Assembly: GCA_018303325.1 (NCBI GenBank)
Contig: JAGVYH010000004.1
Span: 1-60,272 of the forward strand
Direction: 5' to 3'
DNA: 60,272 bases
Source: Candidatus Woesearchaeota archaeon
Lineage (GTDB): Archaea > Nanobdellota > Nanobdellia > Woesearchaeales > DSVV01
Each line of letters begins with the position of its first letter. Position 1 is the first letter of the stretch. The translations under genes were made by a program, and so were the position numbers. Below are positions 30,462 to 39,654 of this stretch, piece after piece. The notes beneath the pieces were generated by a model. It saw nothing but the letters and a program-made list of their open reading frames with translations, was not told where the DNA came from and did not search any database.

Positions 30462-32741
30462 ATGTGCGGAATACTTGGAATATTTAATGATAATAAAGCA
30501 AATGAAAAGGAAACAAATGCAATATTTAAGGTAAAGGAAGCTCTGAAAATAATAAAAAACCGCGGCAAAGATATGTATGGTATAGCCAATGAGAATGACT
30601 TTGATTATCAAAAAAAGATAGATCATCTTAAATTACATAGCAAGGAAACGCCTAACGCAATAGCTCATTGTCTGCATAGTCTTGTTTCGTTTGTTCCGCA
30701 GCCATTAATCAGCGAGAACTCAAAAAACAGATTTATTGTTAATTGTGAAATCTATAATTGGGAAGAGCTCAATGAAACCTACAAATTAAATGCAAAAAAC
30801 GACGCAGAAATGCTCTTCAGACTTATTGAAAAAAAAGGAAAAACATCAGTTCAATTAACAAAGATATTAGACGAGCTTGAAGGAGTGTATGCATTTGCAT
30901 TTTGGGATGTAAAAAAAAGAAATGTTGTTCTTGCACGAGATATTATTGGAGTTAAGCCTATATGGTTCTCTCTTTCACAAAAAAATAAAGGAACAGATTC
31001 ATTCGCATTTTCCAGCGAGAAAAAGGCATTGGAACACTTAAATTATAATGAAATTTGCGAGTTAAACCCTCGAAAAATATTAGTGTATAATATTAAAACA
31101 AAAAAAATAACCCAATACAATCAGCCTTTTTTCAGCATAACACCAGAACTAAAAAAGCCGTATGACAAGATAAAAAAAGAATTGGCAGGATTTTTAACAA
31201 ACGCAGTTTCTAAAAGAATCCCTGACAGGGAGTTTGGCATTCTGTTCTCTGGCGGCGTAGATTCAACATTTATCGCATATATCTGCAAATCTCTCGGCTT
31301 GAAACCTGTACTTTACACGTCTGTTCTGGAAACAAAAGGCACAGAACTAAAAATTCCAGAAGATTACTTATGGGCGAGGAAAGCTGCGAGGGAATTAAAG
31401 TTAAAATTAAAGATTAATAAAATAAAATTAGAAGATATAGAAAATTACCTTAAATATATTGTTCCGCTGATCGAAGACAGCAACGTCGTCAAGGTTGGTG
31501 TTGCATTGACATTTTATGGAGCGTGCGAATTAGCGAGAAAGGATAATGTTAAGGTTATTTTCTCTGGCCTCGGAAGCGAGGAGATTTTCGCAGGTTATGA
31601 AAGGCATAAAAAAAGCGCTGAGAGTAGCGCAAATGCCAATAATATTTATGCAAACATCAACAAAGAATGCCTTAGTGGATTATTAAAAATGTATGAGCGC
31701 GATTTGTACAGAGATGATGTAATCACAATGAATAATTCTATTGAGTTAAGGCTGCCTTTTCTCGACAAGAAACTTGTTGAATATGCGCTAACGATTCCTG
31801 CAGAGTATAAATTAAATGTGACACAGAATAATTTAATGGCATCGGACAATTTAATAACACAGAACAAATTAATATTCCGCGAAATTGCAAAAGAGATGGG
31901 CGTTCCTAGCGAATTTGCAGAGCGCAAAAAAAGAGCTGCCCAATACGGCTCAAGCTTTGACAAGGCAATAGAAAAGCTTGCAAAGCAGAATGGATTTAAG
32001 TTAAAGTCTGAATATTTAGACAGGTTTTTGCCGAAAAAAATTATGAAGCTTGGTGTTTTATTCTCGTCAGGAAAGGACTCGAATTATGCACTGCATATCA
32101 TGAAAAATCAAAATTATGATATTGCATGTCTAATAACCATCAAAAGCAAAAATCCAGCAAGCTATATGTTTCACACACCAAACATTAATATTGCAAAATT
32201 ACAGGCAGAGGCATTACAAATACCTTTGATTGAGCAAATAACTGAAGGAGAAAAAGAGGAAGAGCTAAAAGATTTAAAGAAGGCAATAGAAAAAGCAAAA
32301 GAAGAATACAAAATAGAGGGTGTTGTTACAGGCGCAATATTCTCGACATATCAGCGTGACAGAATAGAAAAGATTTGTGACGAATTAGGATTAAAGATAT
32401 TCTCTCCGTTATGGCACATGGAACAGGAAAAAGAAGTAATGGCAATAATTAATAATAGATTTGATGTTATTATTGGCTCGATTGCAGCTGACGGCTTAAG
32501 CAAAGAATGGCTCGGCAAAAAGATTGACAATGAAATGATTGAAAAGTTAAAAACTCTTCATGAAAAGAACAAAATAAATATTGCATTTGAAGGAGGAGAA
32601 GCAGAAACACTAGTTCTCGACGCGCCTTTATACAAGAAAAAGATAAAGATTGAAGAATATGAAATTGTAATGGAAAACGAATATACTGGACGGTTTGTTG
32701 TGAAGAAGGCGAAGTTGGTTGGGAAGTCAATAATGGATTAG
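30462..32741 (+). CDS. asnB: Asparagine synthetase fused to a Dph6-type diphthine-ammonia ligase domain
   Basis: 759 residues from the ATG at 30462, chosen because glutamine amidotransferases need Cys at position 2 (MCGILGIF); the upstream TTG start would bury it. Domain 1 (about 2-190) is a class II glutaminase (RGKDMYGIA, then NCEIYNW and DAEMLFRLIE). Domain 2 (about 220-520) is an Asn synthetase ATP-pyrophosphatase with FSGGVDSTF and LPFLDKKLVEYAL. Domain 3 (about 525-755) is a second PP-loop ATPase, LGVLFSSGKDSNYAL, with GAIFSTYQRDRIE, LGLKIFSPLWHM, NIAFEGGEAETLVLD and GRF, diagnostic of the Dph6/MJ0570 family that amidates diphthine on EF-2. An AsnB-Dph6 fusion suggests that ammonia from glutamine could feed diphthamide synthesis. 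It is a single-gene unit. Confidence 0.92.
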   Translation: MCGILGIFNDNKANEKETNAIFKVKEALKIIKNRGKDMYGIANENDFDYQKKIDHLKLHSKETPNAIAHCLHSLVSFVPQPLISENSKNRFIVNCEIYNWEELNETYKLNAKNDAEMLFRLIEKKGKTSVQLTKILDELEGVYAFAFWDVKKRNVVLARDIIGVKPIWFSLSQKNKGTDSFAFSSEKKALEHLNYNEICELNPRKILVYNIKTKKITQYNQPFFSITPELKKPYDKIKKELAGFLTNAVSKRIPDREFGILFSGGVDSTFIAYICKSLGLKPVLYTSVLETKGTELKIPEDYLWARKAARELKLKLKINKIKLEDIENYLKYIVPLIEDSNVVKVGVALTFYGACELARKDNVKVIFSGLGSEEIFAGYERHKKSAESSANANNIYANINKECLSGLLKMYERDLYRDDVITMNNSIELRLPFLDKKLVEYALTIPAEYKLNVTQNNLMASDNLITQNKLIFREIAKEMGVPSEFAERKKRAAQYGSSFDKAIEKLAKQNGFKLKSEYLDRFLPKKIMKLGVLFSSGKDSNYALHIMKNQNYDIACLITIKSKNPASYMFHTPNINIAKLQAEALQIPLIEQITEGEKEEELKDLKKAIEKAKEEYKIEGVVTGAIFSTYQRDRIEKICDELGLKIFSPLWHMEQEKEVMAIINNRFDVIIGSIAADGLSKEWLGKKIDNEMIEKLKTLHEKNKINIAFEGGEAETLVLDAPLYKKKIKIEEYEIVMENEYTGRFVVKKAKLVGKSIMD

Positions 32742-32765
32742 TAGGAAGAGTATAATCTTTTTTCT

Positions 32766-33410
32766 TCAATGATAAGTTATTTCTTCCTGTTGTGTATCTA
32801 AGGGATTATTTCTGTCTATTCTCTCTGACTCTGTTCCTAAATTTAATGCAAACATTAGATTATTTACTGGCTGGAGTGTCAATTCATCTAATCTTGCCTT
32901 TGAAATATCTGTTAATTCTTTTACACACGCAGGTGTCGGCAATGCTTCATAAACTCTATCAAGAATATCTTGCACATCATCTCTGTCATAAAATTCACTG
33001 CTGACTGCAAAAGCAGGAGCAACTTCTGGTCCAGACATACCATGTTTCACCAATACATCCACCTCATTTTTTGGAATAAGAGCATAATTAGATAATTTTA
33101 TTCTTATACTTACTCTTTCTCCCAATCTTCTTTTTTGTAGTTCTGGATCTGAAAACGCAGATTCATAATCTTTCATTGTCTTAAGGTTTCCTTTTAATGA
33201 TTGTTCTGTAATATATATTAGCGTTAACAAGCCAGATTTAATATAAAGATAATTTGGTGATTGCTTAAAATCAGGGGTTGGAGCTAATGTAAGTTGCCTA
33301 ACTAAAGTTATCACTTCCTGTTCTTCATCTAAAATTCGTTTCCTGACTTCTGAAGGAATTTCCAGAACCTTCTGCTCTAATTCACTTAACACATAATCAG
33401 GATTAGCCAT
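32766..33410 (-). CDS. Protein of unknown function
   Basis: 214 residues, soluble and mostly helical (MANPDYVLSELEQKVLEIPS). No catalytic motif is recognised. It overlaps the end of the upstream small gene by 25 nt in another frame, so the two form an operon. It converges with asnB/dph6, 24 bp apart. It is the first gene of the long unrecognised block that runs to the window end. Confidence 0.65.
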   Translation of the reverse strand: MANPDYVLSELEQKVLEIPSEVRKRILDEEQEVITLVRQLTLAPTPDFKQSPNYLYIKSGLLTLIYITEQSLKGNLKTMKDYESAFSDPELQKRRLGERVSIRIKLSNYALIPKNEVDVLVKHGMSGPEVAPAFAVSSEFYDRDDVQDILDRVYEALPTPACVKELTDISKARLDELTLQPVNNLMFALNLGTESERIDRNNPLDTQQEEITYH

Positions 33411-33688
33411 ACATTAACATGACTAAAAGAAGTGTGTGAACCTGAATCAAAAGAATAAGTATCATCTGAAGAAAATATGCTCTGTTGTTTTTCTTGAGCT
33501 GAGATTATTGTTTTTTGTAAATGCGCAACAACCTCGTTATCTGTTGGCTCCCTATATCTCATAAGTAGAAGTACATTTGAAAGAACTATTCCACCACCCA
33601 TATTACCTAACACTGCAGGCATACGTTTCGGTTTACTATAAACTTCATTAGGTATAAGCGAAGTGTAGCCAGGTATATTAATTATCAT
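33386..33688 (-). CDS. Small protein of unknown function
   Basis: 100 residues (MIINIPGYTSLIPNEVYS). The middle has a short hydrophobic stretch (NMGGGIVLSNVLLLMRY, about 29-45) that may be membrane-associated. The C-terminal 25 residues are encoded over the start of the next gene. A TATA-like GTATTTATAG lies about 45 nt upstream. The family is unknown. Confidence 0.5.
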   Translation of the reverse strand: MIINIPGYTSLIPNEVYSKPKRMPAVLGNMGGGIVLSNVLLLMRYREPTDNEVVAHLQKTIISAQEKQQSIFSSDDTYSFDSGSHTSFSHVNVWLILIMC

Positions 33689-33861
33689 ATATAATTGCGC
33701 CCCCTATCTGTTCTTCTATAAATACACTTATCTAATAGTATATCATTTGGGGTGAGAATGGTCTATTTTTAAATCTTTTGGGTTGCAAACTGCTGTTTTT
33801 CAATTTGGTTCTGTTTGAAACACTGCATATCATATTCTTTAAGTTTATTGTCGTCTCTTCT

Positions 33862-33882
33862 ACTACAACGCCATTTTATATA
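33862..33882 (+). promoter_or_regulatory. ACTACAAC-N5-TTTATAT promoter, copy 1
   Basis: ACTACAAC (33862-33869) and TTTATATA (33875-33882) with exactly 13 bp start to start, the same as at 36796 and 43538. It lies about 160 nt before the transglutaminase-like gene start, giving a long leader. A TTTCCGAAA word follows at 33907. Confidence 0.65.
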
Positions 33883-33960
33883 GAAAAAACGAGTATATCT
33901 TATTGAAATTTCCGAAATTGAAGATGATTTACTAATAAAACTGTTTATAATTATTTATTC

Positions 33961-33999
33961 CTAAACAGAAAATCTAAACAGAAAACTTAAACAGAAATT
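33961..33999 (+). repeat. Three tandem 13-bp repeats in a leader
   Basis: CTAAACAGAAAAT, CTAAACAGAAAAC and TTAAACAGAAATT follow each other without gaps at 33961-33999, ending one base before an ATG at 34001 that is not the preferred start. They fall in the predicted 5' leader of the next gene and could be a protein- or RNA-binding site. Confidence 0.7.
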
Positions 34000-34033
34000 A
34001 ATGGTGTCAGAAATGATTACAGAGGTTTTAATA

Positions 34034-35476
34034 ATGATTGGTTGGTTATTGAAAAAACAAAAAGAAAATGTAACAAGGGAAAAAGTAGAGATTATTAGGG
34101 AAAGATGGGAAGAGAAAGACAGAGAAGTTATTACAGAATTTTCTGAACCTGAAAAACTGACTGCTAAGCTTGAAGATTTGCTTGAACAATCTGTTTCTTT
34201 GGAAACTATTAAACATCTTGTCGAAATAAAAAGTTTAGTTGAGCATGCCTATAGAATAGCTGATGAATATGGTGTTGTTCCAGTAAAAGGCAAAAAAAGC
34301 GCAGCAGGAAAGTTAATTGACGAGAGATTTAATGATATCTACGCAACAATCATGAGTGCTGAACAAAATGTAGTTCATGTAAAAGAGTGTTTGGATAATC
34401 TAATGCGTTCTTATGTTAGTGCATTAGAATTATCTTTTAGAACAGCAAAAGATGATTATAAACATACATCTGGCAGAAAAAAAGAGTTATCCTACAGAGA
34501 AAAAGATTTATCAGACAGAGGAAAAGATTTAGCAGAAAGAGAAAAAGGGGTATCTGACAGAGAATTCGGCATGGAAAATGATTTACACCGAAGAGAAAAA
34601 GGTCTGGCAAGAATGAAAATGGATAATGTTGCCATGCTCTATTCTGAGTTCAGTTTCAGCGTCGGATTTTATGCATTCCCTGAATACAAGCATCTAAGAA
34701 GATTCTGGTTAAACAGGCACGCTAAAAAGGTTCAGAGAGAAGGAACACATAAATGGAAAGCTATTGAGGGAATTGAAGGCACAATAAATGAAACATCTGC
34801 TGCTGCACAATATTGGAACACAAAAAAGCCAGAAAGAACTATTTTTTACGAGGGCAGGGCATTGCCTAATGGCCAAAGAATTTCTGCTGATGTGCGGTTA
34901 TTTGTGACGCCGAATGACGGTTATATTCAAGAGGCAATTGATGACGAGAGAGATTCCAATGGCAGAAACCTTAACGTAAGAAACCCTAACAGATGCAATG
35001 ATGAGATTATGAGAATTTACAGGCATACCAGAAAATATTTTGAGTATGAAGACGATCAGCAAATTGCTGGTGTTCCAGAATACTGGCTCTTTCCATTTGA
35101 ATTAAGGGCAACAGGCAAAGGAGACTGCGATGATTGGGCGAATGAACTAGCGTCTTATCTTATCGGGGCAGGTGTGCCGAATTACAGAGTAAGGGTTGTT
35201 TGCGGCCAAACAAGAAGTGGAGGTGGGCATTCAACTCTTTATGTGTTAGGTGATAACCAAAAAACATGGTATCATTTAAACAGCACAACTGCCCTGCATC
35301 AAATACCAACAGACAGATTAGAATCAATGCCGACGTCAAAAGATGTTTCAGACAAGATGGGTATTGGAGAAGTATGGTTCAGCTATAACAATGAGCATGC
35401 ATGGCATGTATTTGAGGGAAATGCAGAGCAAAGTTTCAGAATGGATAAGAGAAGTGGAGTGATAAAAGGGATATAA
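34034..35476 (+). CDS. Transglutaminase-like cysteine protease with coiled coil
   Basis: 480 residues from the ATG at 34034, which has GAGGTT 7 nt upstream; two earlier in-frame ATGs lack such a site. After MIGWLLKKQ comes a long helical region. At about residues 150-195 there is a repeated RE-K-D-L pattern (SYREKDLSDRGKDLAEREKG) typical of a coiled coil. The C-terminal domain has GKGDCDDWANELASYL (Cys about 365), SGGGHSTLYV (His about 399) and WYHLNSTT (Asn/polar about 416), the Cys-His-Asp/Asn order of bacterial-transglutaminase-like proteases. It has no signal peptide. It is the first gene downstream of the shared ACTACAAC promoter and may process or crosslink proteins of this block; that is inference. 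Confidence 0.8.
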   Translation: MIGWLLKKQKENVTREKVEIIRERWEEKDREVITEFSEPEKLTAKLEDLLEQSVSLETIKHLVEIKSLVEHAYRIADEYGVVPVKGKKSAAGKLIDERFNDIYATIMSAEQNVVHVKECLDNLMRSYVSALELSFRTAKDDYKHTSGRKKELSYREKDLSDRGKDLAEREKGVSDREFGMENDLHRREKGLARMKMDNVAMLYSEFSFSVGFYAFPEYKHLRRFWLNRHAKKVQREGTHKWKAIEGIEGTINETSAAAQYWNTKKPERTIFYEGRALPNGQRISADVRLFVTPNDGYIQEAIDDERDSNGRNLNVRNPNRCNDEIMRIYRHTRKYFEYEDDQQIAGVPEYWLFPFELRATGKGDCDDWANELASYLIGAGVPNYRVRVVCGQTRSGGGHSTLYVLGDNQKTWYHLNSTTALHQIPTDRLESMPTSKDVSDKMGIGEVWFSYNNEHAWHVFEGNAEQSFRMDKRSGVIKGI

Positions 35477-35519
35477 TTCTTTTTCATAAATTTAATATTA
35501 TTTGCACTACCAATATTTA

Positions 35520-36569
35520 CTAATTCAATACTTGGTTTAAAACTTTGTAAACATTTGCTTTGCCTATGTTACAGTCTCCATCTAATTTTGCCTTGAATCT
35601 TTTTGATTCATCATATTCATGCTTACGTAGATAATAATTACGTGCCTTAGTAAATAATGCTCTCCAATAAGTTTCGTCTGCCTCTACCATTTCATCTTCG
35701 TTAACAGCAGTAGAGATCCTACGTCCTTTCCAATCTAAAGCTAAGGTAAACTTAGTTTCCGAACCAGTATAATACGCCTCACGGACATAAGGTCCGCTTC
35801 TCCACTCTTTAAATCTGTCTATAATCATATCAAACAAATGGGACTCTGAAGTAAATACTGATGAAGTATCGCTTGTTATGTGAGCCACTCTAGCAGCATT
35901 ACCTAAACAATCAGCTTTTTTATAATATTCAATTGCTCTTTTGAAATCTTTTCTTTTTTCAGCAATATTTGCAGCCCATCTTGAAGGAACTTCTTTTTCA
36001 CAAGCTTGAACAATTATTTTATAAAATTTATCTGCAGTTTCAGTATCCCCCATCTCATCAGCGGTGTCATAAATCTCAAATAAGCAAGGGCTCCCCGGAC
36101 AATGTTTTTCATAGTCAATAATCGCTTTTTTAAGCGCTAAATCATAAAATCTTTTAGTTCTTCCAGTGTTGCCACTTTCTTTTGATATTCTTGCGCATCT
36201 TAAATAACCATAAAAAGTATCCAAATGCTTATGATAGCTAATTGCTTTATCATAATCTTTGAGTAATAATGCTAAGTCTGCAGCACAAGGAAGGTCACCA
36301 GAATCATGTGAATCTTCACAACTCTTTTCAAAATGTCGCATACCTTCTTCGCAGATTCTTCTTGTTCTATCCATATCACCTAATTCTAGCGCTGTTTCTG
36401 CTGCAAATTTAAATTTTGGAGATTGAAAACCTTGTGGTTTGAGAGAAACATCAATCGCTCTTTCTAACATACCTAATTCTTTAAACATTTGCGCAGCAGA
36501 AATATATTCGCCTTTACTTTCTAAATCAACTGCTGTTTCTAATGTTGGTGCTGGTTTTTGCTTATCCAT
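35520..36569 (-). CDS. TPR-like repeat protein
   Basis: 349 residues. At least seven helix-pair repeats of TPR/Sel1 type run from residue about 10 to 235: AVDLESKGEYISAAQMFKEL, AAETALELGDMDRTRRICEE, AADLALLLKDYDKAISYHK, ARISKESGNTGRTKRFYDLA, YDTADEMGDTETADKFYKI, AANIAEKRKDFKRAIEYYKK. A separate C-terminal domain (about 240-349) is rich in aromatic and charged residues. It is a cytosolic scaffold-type protein. The gene is on the opposite strand from its neighbours. Partners are unknown. Confidence 0.8.
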   Translation of the reverse strand: MDKQKPAPTLETAVDLESKGEYISAAQMFKELGMLERAIDVSLKPQGFQSPKFKFAAETALELGDMDRTRRICEEGMRHFEKSCEDSHDSGDLPCAADLALLLKDYDKAISYHKHLDTFYGYLRCARISKESGNTGRTKRFYDLALKKAIIDYEKHCPGSPCLFEIYDTADEMGDTETADKFYKIIVQACEKEVPSRWAANIAEKRKDFKRAIEYYKKADCLGNAARVAHITSDTSSVFTSESHLFDMIIDRFKEWRSGPYVREAYYTGSETKFTLALDWKGRRISTAVNEDEMVEADETYWRALFTKARNYYLRKHEYDESKRFKAKLDGDCNIGKANVYKVLNQVLN

Positions 36570-36795
36570 TTTAGTAATACACTTTTCATAACATGATTTT
36601 TCTTTACAACATAATTATTTTCTGGATTATATCTTTTCACAAAGGAATGAAACTGACTTTATAAATTTTTGTGTCACTATTATATCATAAGTAAAATAAA
36701 TCCGCATTTTTTATTTATACAATACTCCTAATTTGAAATCGAACATATAATAATTTTCGTTTTCTTCCTGTTTTTTCCGAAATGACGTGGCAAAG

Positions 36796-36815
36796 ACTAC
36801 AACTTAAGTTTATAT
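36796..36815 (+). promoter_or_regulatory. ACTACAAC-N5-TTTATAT promoter, copy 2
   Basis: ACTACAAC (36796-36803) and TTTATAT (36809-36815), 13 bp start to start. TTTTTCCGAAATG lies 20 bp upstream. The leader to the ATG at 37039 would be about 200 nt. Confidence 0.7.
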
Positions 36816-36886
36816 CTACCATGTGTCTATCTATGTTCTAATTCGAGTGATTTATCATAATAATTTATCCCAGTAATTTATACACA

Positions 36887-36950
36887 GAGCAACTGAGTGC
36901 GGTTAGGGATTACAGTGTGTTACATTGAATGTAAACTGCACTTGTTGCTC
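36887..36950 (+). promoter_or_regulatory. Structured 5' leader hairpin
   Basis: Within the long leader of the 37039 gene, GAGCAAC/GTTGCTC (36887-36893/36944-36950) continues into AGTGCGGTT/AACTGCACT and is topped by TTACATT-G-AATGTAA. The three stacked perfect stems imply a stable RNA fold. It may control translation or stability of the downstream genes. Confidence 0.6.
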
Positions 36951-37038
36951 AAATCCTACTCAAAAATATGCAACAAAAATTAAGTTGAGATTGAAATTAC
37001 AATCACAATCAGATTAAAATTATAACGAGGTTAAAACA

Positions 37039-37440
37039 ATGGTGCAATCAACAGCAGACAATTATCGCCGACAAACATCTGGTGATTCCACTCTTGGAAA
37101 TTTTATGAACGGTGTAGGCAAGATTGGCTTAATGACGTTTTTATCTTATGTTACAAGGGCAGGAAGGTGTGTACCTATTCCTTATGATGTTAATGTAACA
37201 AATCCTATTTCTCCAAGTATTGCTATCGGCGCTGGTTTTGTCGCCGGTATCAGCGATACAAATAATCTTGAGGCAAAGGTTGCAGGTGTTTTAGGCGGCC
37301 TTGCATCATTGGCGCCCGATGTTTACGACGCTGCAACAACAGGAGATTTGAAAAGAGCAGGCACAATGGCAGGAACAAAGGTTGCTTTGTACCTTGGCAG
37401 TTATCTTGTGGGATATGTTGCGAATAGATTGTTCAAATAG
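37039..37440 (+). CDS. Small Gly/Ala-rich membrane-associated protein
   Basis: 133 residues with GAGGTT Shine-Dalgarno before the ATG. A polar N-terminus (about 1-25) is followed by weakly hydrophobic, Gly-rich stretches: GVGKIGLMTFLSYV, SPSIAIGAGFVAGI, VAGVLGGLASLAP and KVALYLGSYLVGYVANRLF. This resembles small membrane proteins with short helices. The family is unknown. It is the first gene after promoter copy 2 and is followed by a large three-way hairpin. Confidence 0.6.
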   Translation: MVQSTADNYRRQTSGDSTLGNFMNGVGKIGLMTFLSYVTRAGRCVPIPYDVNVTNPISPSIAIGAGFVAGISDTNNLEAKVAGVLGGLASLAPDVYDAATTGDLKRAGTMAGTKVALYLGSYLVGYVANRLFK

Positions 37441-37484
37441 TTAGAAAATCATAAATTTGTGTTAACTGATATGAAGTAGGGGTG

Positions 37485-37600
37485 GAAAAACCCAACAACA
37501 AAAATGGCGGCAGACGGTCAAAATCTGCGGATTTTGCCCTATGCGACACCCCGAAGGGGGCGACCCCCGTCGCATCTGCGCCATTGTTGTTGGGTTTTTC
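37485..37600. repeat. Large three-way-junction hairpin, GC-rich
   Basis: A closing stem of about 26 bp (GAAAAACCCAACAACA...ATGGCGGCAGA with TCTGCGCCATTGTTGTTGGG...) encloses GGTCAAAATC/GATTTTGCC (37516-37525/37530-37538) and TGCGAC/GTCGCA (37542-37547/37569-37574, with inner ACCCC/GGGG). It ends in T5 (TTTTTC) and lies between two operon genes, so it could terminate or attenuate transcription after the 37039 gene. Its topology matches 29370-29527 and 30137-30267. Confidence 0.7.
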
Positions 37601-37662
37601 TAAATAGAATATGATTATAATAAAACATAAATAAAAATTAAGAAACAGTAAGGGTGATTATG

Positions 37663-38181
37663 ATGGGATTTATAGGAAGTGTTTTAAAAACAGGATTAGT
37701 GCTTTACGTCGCTGCTATGGGCATAAGAGGGTGCCAAGTAGTAAGAAGCAGCGAGGCAGAAAAACTAACTGCGTTATATGAATCTGTTGCTTATATCGGC
37801 AAAAAAACAATGAAGGAGCATCCTGAGTATATTGCAGAGCTTGAGACCTCAGGAATGAAAACCAAACAGGATGTGGAAAATTTACAAGATATGGTTGATG
37901 CTTATAAAACAGATTCAACATTAATATGGGCAGGCATATTTTGGAGTGAAGCGAAAAGCAGAGAATATAGCAAATCAATAGTAAATCTTGCCAAAGAAGC
38001 AGTAAAAAGGCATCCAGAATATTTTCTTTTCAGCGCATTGTCTGACGCAACAATGGGTGAGGCAATGGAAACAGTGATAAGATTAGCGCCGAATTATGAA
38101 AAAACAAGGGATAAATTGGAATGTAAGGTTGACAGGATTTTTGTGCCTTGGGCTAATTGCAGTTACGGCATGCCAAGATAA
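37663..38181 (+). CDS. Membrane-anchored helical protein of unknown function
   Basis: 173 residues; the ATG at 37663 follows GGTGATT with the same spacing as other genes of this block, although ATG 37660 or GTG 37654 are possible. The N-terminal hydrophobic segment MGFIGSVLKTGLVLYVAAMG ends near Cys17 (MGIRGC), so either a one-helix anchor or a lipoprotein signal. The rest is helical (EAEKLTALYESVAYIGKKTM, SREYSKSIVNLAKEAVKRH). It resembles the protein at 44753 in having an N-terminal helix and a charged helical body. Family unknown. Confidence 0.6.
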   Translation: MGFIGSVLKTGLVLYVAAMGIRGCQVVRSSEAEKLTALYESVAYIGKKTMKEHPEYIAELETSGMKTKQDVENLQDMVDAYKTDSTLIWAGIFWSEAKSREYSKSIVNLAKEAVKRHPEYFLFSALSDATMGEAMETVIRLAPNYEKTRDKLECKVDRIFVPWANCSYGMPR

Positions 38182-38284
38182 TCTAACAAGACAACCGAAC
38201 AAGAGTTTTAACGCTGCCAACAGAAAGAAAACATAGAAACAGAACACAGAAAGAAAAAAACTATATAAACAGGAGTGAATTACC

Positions 38285-39490
38285 ATGACAACTATGCAAA
38301 GAACAAATACAAGATTAATAAAACTGCCGTCATTATTAATTCCAGCTGTAAACTATACTGGAGACAGCGATAGTGCAGAAGAGCTGAATGTAAAAGCGTA
38401 TGATTATGTGAGAAGAACTGCTGTTCCTACATTAGAAGATTATGTAATAACCACATTTGGAGATGCTCTTAAGGAGAAGACATTTAATGAAGCTGTGCAG
38501 AAATATGGTGTTGATGCAAAGGGTATATTATTAAGCAGGCATGTAACTGAAGAAATTATTGGAGCAAGAAAATATGTTGTGGATGTTTTCTCGACTACAA
38601 GGATACAATATGAAACTGTCTTTTCATTTATTCAAGAATTCTTGGAAAAAATAAATGTTGATAATTTAGAAACAATAAGAAAAGACTGCATTAAAAAGGT
38701 TGATGACGAGCCGCATATTTTTATTGAATATCTTTTGGAAGAAATAGCTAGACAGTGCAATAATAATTCAACAACATTTAATAAAAAGGATTTAGAAGTG
38801 CAGGAAAAAGGATTAAATAAAGAAGGCTTAGAAGTATATAAAAAAGCAGCATTGGATGATAATATCACTGAAATGCTTGTGGCTCTTGACATGACAAAGC
38901 TTGCACAGATTAATGAAAAGAATGCAGACGAATTTCATAAAGCAAGAAGTTTAAAGGCAAAATTAGAGGCATTTAAAAGAGAGTTTGAAGCAGGATTAAT
39001 GAGCAGGTATGGCATTAATCCAAATGGTATTGATGAGCAGGCCGAATTTGATTATGAATTAAGTGATGGCACGGGTGTAAGATACTTATTTTTCAAAAAG
39101 ATATCATTGCCTTATGGTGATGTTTATGGTGGATTGGTAACAAAAAACACAGTTAGAGAAAAAACAAAAAGTGTTACAAAAGATTATGGTGATTTAGATC
39201 TTGTAAAAGACTTTGCATTTAAGAATCCTTACCAAGCTATGAAAGCAGGAGTTGGTATTCAAGTAAGGACAGATATGAATGGAAGCCAAAAAGGAACATT
39301 AGTAATCGGCAGATTCTCAAAAAGCGGCTCTGAAGAAAGAGATTATAAAGTATTTGATAACGAAAGCAAAGTTTATGTAAGTGTTAATGATGTTATAGCA
39401 ACTATTGAAAAACTTAAAAAAGATTATACTTCAGTATCAACAGAGCAAAAGATTGACTTCTTCGCTGCATTGCCGCAGCATTTGAGATAA
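38285..39490 (+). CDS. Protein of unknown function
   Basis: 401 residues; AGGAGTG precedes the ATG. Mostly helical to about residue 250 (with ALEDYVITTFGDAL-like and KARSLKAKLEAFKREFEAG segments). Then comes a beta-rich C-terminal domain with YLFFKKISLPYGDVYGGLV and GTLVIGRFSKSGSEERDYKVF. No signal peptide or catalytic motif was recognised. Third gene of the operon started at 37039. Confidence 0.65.
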   Translation: MTTMQRTNTRLIKLPSLLIPAVNYTGDSDSAEELNVKAYDYVRRTAVPTLEDYVITTFGDALKEKTFNEAVQKYGVDAKGILLSRHVTEEIIGARKYVVDVFSTTRIQYETVFSFIQEFLEKINVDNLETIRKDCIKKVDDEPHIFIEYLLEEIARQCNNNSTTFNKKDLEVQEKGLNKEGLEVYKKAALDDNITEMLVALDMTKLAQINEKNADEFHKARSLKAKLEAFKREFEAGLMSRYGINPNGIDEQAEFDYELSDGTGVRYLFFKKISLPYGDVYGGLVTKNTVREKTKSVTKDYGDLDLVKDFAFKNPYQAMKAGVGIQVRTDMNGSQKGTLVIGRFSKSGSEERDYKVFDNESKVYVSVNDVIATIEKLKKDYTSVSTEQKIDFFAALPQHLR

Positions 39491-39654
39491 TAATGCCTTC
39501 TTTCTTGCTTTTTGTATTTGTTTTTATTTAGTTCTTGGCATGTCCAACAAAGTTCATGAAGAAAGTTAATAATTTATTATAATTCTGTGCTGTTAATAGC
39601 TTACGATAAAATAATTAGATAATAATTGATAATAACTTAGATAATAATTAAAAT

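Noticed and set aside
33386..33410. A frameshift joining the two minus-strand genes at 32766-33688
   Set aside because: The downstream frame has its own ATG and a natural N-terminus, and a 25-nt overlap is compatible with an operon; there is no homologue visible to show one fused protein.
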